Below are positions 61,947 through 64,000 of a stretch of DNA of 64,000 bases, in pieces. The DNA is taken from positions 248,001 through 312,000 of the forward strand of contig NZ_JAAGPR010000004.1 of the NCBI RefSeq assembly GCF_017104965.1, written 5' to 3'. How positions within the stretch are numbered: position 1 is the first letter of the stretch; every line of letters begins with the position of its first letter. The notes under the pieces are model-generated. The model worked only from the letters and a program-made list of their open reading frames with translations, did no database searches and was not told the DNA's origin. The stretch comes from Paraburkholderia sp. Ac-20340 (GTDB lineage: Bacteria; Pseudomonadota; Gammaproteobacteria; Burkholderiales; Burkholderiaceae). Both the position numbers and the translations under genes were made by a program.

Positions 61947-62096
61947 TCGCGCTATTTCCCGCTGCCGGCACTGCCTTCATCTGGCTTTGCCGATATCACC
62001 GCGTTTGCGTTCGTGAGACTCTTGATCGTCGCGCGAGAAACCCATTGGTGTTCCTCGCGCGACGTACCTTTTACTCATTAACCTACGGGGTTAGAA

Positions 62097-62882
62097 ATGG
62101 ATCGCATCGATTCCGCTGTTTTGAAGAAGAATGCCGGTTTTATGCCGCTCGAGGACGACCTTAAGCCGGTTGACGTAAAGAAAACCGAGGCGCTGCCGTT
62201 TACGATAAAGGTGGTAAGCAGTCCGGTGGAGCTGGCACAAGCCGTCGAAATGCGGCGCACCGCCTATGGACGTCACTTGCCGGAGTTCGCCGAAACCCTG
62301 GGCGTGGAGCCGCTGGACGAAGCGCCCGGCACGGTCGTGCTGCTTGCGCAGTCGCGCCTCGATGGCGGCCCGCTCGGCACCATGCGGGTGCAGACCAATG
62401 TCTTCGGTCCGCTGGCGCTCGAGCAGTCGGTGAGCCTGCCGGACTGGCTGGCCGGCACGCGCATGGCGGAGGCCACGCGGCTGGGCGTGGCGCGCGGCGT
62501 GATCGGCCGGATGGTGAAGGTTGCGCTGTGCAAGGCGTATTACCAGTACTGCGTGCAGCACGGCATCGACTGGATGATGATCACGGCGCGTTCGCCGCTC
62601 GATCGCGAGTACGAAGCGATGCTGTTCGAGGATGTGTTCGGCGAGAACGCATTCCTGCCGATGTCGCATGTCGGCGGGATGCCGCATCGGGTGATGGCGA
62701 AACCGGTTGCGCGGGTTCGTCAGCGCTGGGCGCAGGTCGGCCATGCGTTCTATGGCTTTTTCTTCGAAACCGATCACCCCGATATCGATGTCAGCACCGC
62801 ATCCATGCTGGCAGAAGACGGGCAACAAGCGGTGAGTTCGAGTAGCGAGTCCACGCGTTTGTGGTCGTTGAGCGAAGCGTAA
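62097..62882 (+). CDS. FeeM-like N-acyl amino acid synthase (GNAT fold)
   Basis: 261 residues. The central 180 residues have the layout of FeeM/autoinducer-synthase-like GNAT proteins: SPVELAQAVEMRRTAYGRHLPEF at the N-terminus, GPLGTMRVQTNVFGPLALEQSVSLPDWL, EATRLGVARGVIGRMVKVALCKAYYQYCVQHGIDWMMITARSPLDREYEAMLFEDVF. Such enzymes join an acyl chain from acyl-ACP to an amino acid. The tail of about 40 residues is polar. The next gene encodes a membrane sensor, so the product may be a signal or membrane lipid read by that sensor (inference). Confidence 0.75.
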   Translation: MDRIDSAVLKKNAGFMPLEDDLKPVDVKKTEALPFTIKVVSSPVELAQAVEMRRTAYGRHLPEFAETLGVEPLDEAPGTVVLLAQSRLDGGPLGTMRVQTNVFGPLALEQSVSLPDWLAGTRMAEATRLGVARGVIGRMVKVALCKAYYQYCVQHGIDWMMITARSPLDREYEAMLFEDVFGENAFLPMSHVGGMPHRVMAKPVARVRQRWAQVGHAFYGFFFETDHPDIDVSTASMLAEDGQQAVSSSSESTRLWSLSEA

Positions 62883-62913
62883 GGTAGTCGAATCGTCCGC
62901 GTGTAGCGTGGCG

Positions 62914-62968
62914 GAAATGCAGCAGAAATGCAGCAGAAGTGCGGCAGAAAAGCAGCAGAAATGCAGCA
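62914..62968. repeat. Five tandem copies of an 11-bp unit (GAAATGCAGCA)
   Basis: Unit starts at 62914, 62925, 62936, 62947 and 62958. Copies 1, 2 and 5 are exact; copies 3 and 4 carry one to three changes. They lie between the FeeM-like gene and the sensor gene. Confidence 0.8.
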
Positions 62969-62975
62969 AAAGCGC

Positions 62976-63015
62976 GGCCGGCGGCCACAGCACAGTCGTG
63001 CTTTTGCCGCCGGCC
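62976..63015. promoter_or_regulatory. Large inverted repeat before the sensor gene
   Basis: GGCCGGCGGC (62976-62985) and GCCGCCGGCC (63006-63015) form a perfect 10-bp stem around a 20-base loop, which itself holds AGCAC/GTGCT. No T-run follows on either strand, so it may be a weak terminator of the FeeM transcript or a leader structure. Confidence 0.5.
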
Positions 63016-63066
63016 ATCGTAGCATTGCAATGAAATCGAAAATGAAATCATTGGAAAGGGCGGCAG

Positions 63067-64000
63067 ATGACAGGGGATAAATGGGCGTTTCGGGACAGGC
63101 TGACCGGCTGGGCTTTCCAGCGGTTCTCCATGTACGTCGCGCCATTTGTGATTGCGCTAGGCAGCATCACGGTCCTGTTGTGGGCGCCTCGCCAGTTCGA
63201 TACGTCGGGGACGATCGCGCTGGGCATGGCGGTGCTGGCCGATCCCTCCGCCTCCCTGTCGCCCGACGCCGCGGCGACCCGCCTGCAGGCCGGCGTGTCG
63301 ACCCAGCGGTTCAGCACCCATCTCGCGGAAACGCCGTTCTGGTTTCTGTTCGACGCGCCCGTGTTCGCCAACGGCGCAACCACGTTTATCGATTTACCGT
63401 CGCGTCATGCGCAAACGCTTGCGTGCTGGCTGACCGGGCCAGGCTTTGCGCCGCTGGGCTCCGGCGACCGGCTGGGCACCAGCGGCGCGATGCGCTTCGA
63501 CAAGGCGGGCTTCGCGCTGCGCGTCGACCGCCGCCTGCCGCATGCGCCCATTCTTTGCCGCGGCACGTTTTCCGGCCCGGCGTACATCACCGCATCGGCA
63601 TCGAGCCGCGACAAGCTCGAAGTCACCACGCTCGATTTCCAGCAGGCCGCCTCGCTGATCACCGGCGGTCTGCTGACGCTGGCGATTTTCGTGTTCGTCA
63701 CGGCCATCATCAATCGCGAATGGACCTATGTGATTTTTGCCGCGTGGCTGGTCGGCAATCTGCGTTTGAGCGCCAACGCGCTGGGTTTCGATACCGAATG
63801 GCTGGGCCGGCTGATCGCGCCGGAGCACATCGCGCTGCTGCGGCAATTCACCTTCGCGGCCTACTACGTCCTCACCACGACGCTGTTCGTGGAACTGTTT
63901 CGCCGTGAGCTGAAATCCATCGGGCTGCGCTGGACGCTGCAGGCCGTGCGCTATGTCGGCTACGTGCTGATGGCCGCCGCGTTTGCGCTCGATTACGCGC
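63067..64000 (+). CDS. Multi-pass membrane sensor protein, N-terminal part (cut by window end)
   Basis: The frame is open from the ATG at 63067 to the window end, 311 codons. An N-terminal membrane segment (MYVAPFVIALGSITVLLW) is followed by a periplasmic domain of about 150 residues. Then come several closely spaced membrane helices (LITGGLLTLAIFVFVTAII, WTYVIFAAWLVGNL, LLRQFTFAAYYVLTTTLFVELF, AVRYVGYVLMAAAFAL). This layout is that of 7TM-type sensor domains, which usually continue into GGDEF/EAL or kinase modules; the output part is beyond the window. It lies 184 bases after the FeeM-like gene. Confidence 0.75.
   Translation, partial: MTGDKWAFRDRLTGWAFQRFSMYVAPFVIALGSITVLLWAPRQFDTSGTIALGMAVLADPSASLSPDAAATRLQAGVSTQRFSTHLAETPFWFLFDAPVFANGATTFIDLPSRHAQTLACWLTGPGFAPLGSGDRLGTSGAMRFDKAGFALRVDRRLPHAPILCRGTFSGPAYITASASSRDKLEVTTLDFQQAASLITGGLLTLAIFVFVTAIINREWTYVIFAAWLVGNLRLSANALGFDTEWLGRLIAPEHIALLRQFTFAAYYVLTTTLFVELFRRELKSIGLRWTLQAVRYVGYVLMAAAFALDYA

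Overview
The window looks like part of a secondary replicon (chromid or megaplasmid) of a Burkholderiales bacterium, most likely Paraburkholderia, Caballeronia or Burkholderia. The evidence is high GC with strongly biased third codon positions, a typical Burkholderia trimeric porin, a DUF3331 protein, and a complete Rep_3-type initiator with iterons and a par operon in the middle of the window. No rRNA, tRNA, CRISPR array or intact insertion sequence was seen.

Layout. (1) 1-5742, plus strand: CoA-thioester catabolism (acyl-CoA dehydrogenase, type III CoA transferase, GntR/HutC regulator, CitE-like lyase, EtfB, EtfA, DUF2889). (2) 5805-20871: one long minus-strand cluster with a divergent LacI-type regulator. 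It encodes a sulfo-Entner-Doudoroff pathway for sulfoquinovose, the sugar headgroup of plant sulfolipid: porin, Na+/solute symporter, GH31 sulfoquinovosidase with the K-E-R-W-Y substrate residues, mutarotase, SQ dehydrogenase, sulfogluconolactonase, sulfogluconate dehydratase, KDSG aldolase, sulfolactaldehyde dehydrogenase and a TauE/SafE exporter. A Gfo/Idh/MocA protein is added at the end. A 20-bp perfect palindrome over the predicted promoter is the likely operator. (3) 20868-24896: small exported proteins, an old-yellow-enzyme reductase, an exported alpha/beta hydrolase, an ABM-fold protein and a solute-binding protein. (4) 24921-30240: a signalling locus made of a receiver-histidine-kinase protein, a CqsS-like hybrid kinase (HK-REC-REC-HPt) and a FabH-like ketosynthase. 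It resembles a quorum-sensing system with an unusual candidate signal synthase.

(5) 30241-38277: replicon core. A gene-poor stretch carries six parS-like palindromes and leads into parA-parB and a membrane protein with a predicted helix-turn-helix. A convergent rep gene follows, then an origin with at least 16 iterons, plus one exact iteron copy inside rep. (6) 38278-56099: accessory genes. These are a CpdA-like phosphodiesterase, a LexA-boxed small gene, TetR/MFS and TetR/RND efflux modules, a PEP-mutase-family protein, an HxlR/MFS pair, a LysR regulator, and the alkylation-repair genes ogt and tag. A nearly identical palindromic element lies in front of two separate minus-strand genes (44.1 and 52.8 kb). 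(7) 56452-64000: XRE-cupin and LysR regulators, an AllA-family protein, a polar amino-acid ABC importer without its ATPase, a FeeM-like N-acyl amino acid synthase, and the start of a multi-pass membrane sensor cut by the window edge.
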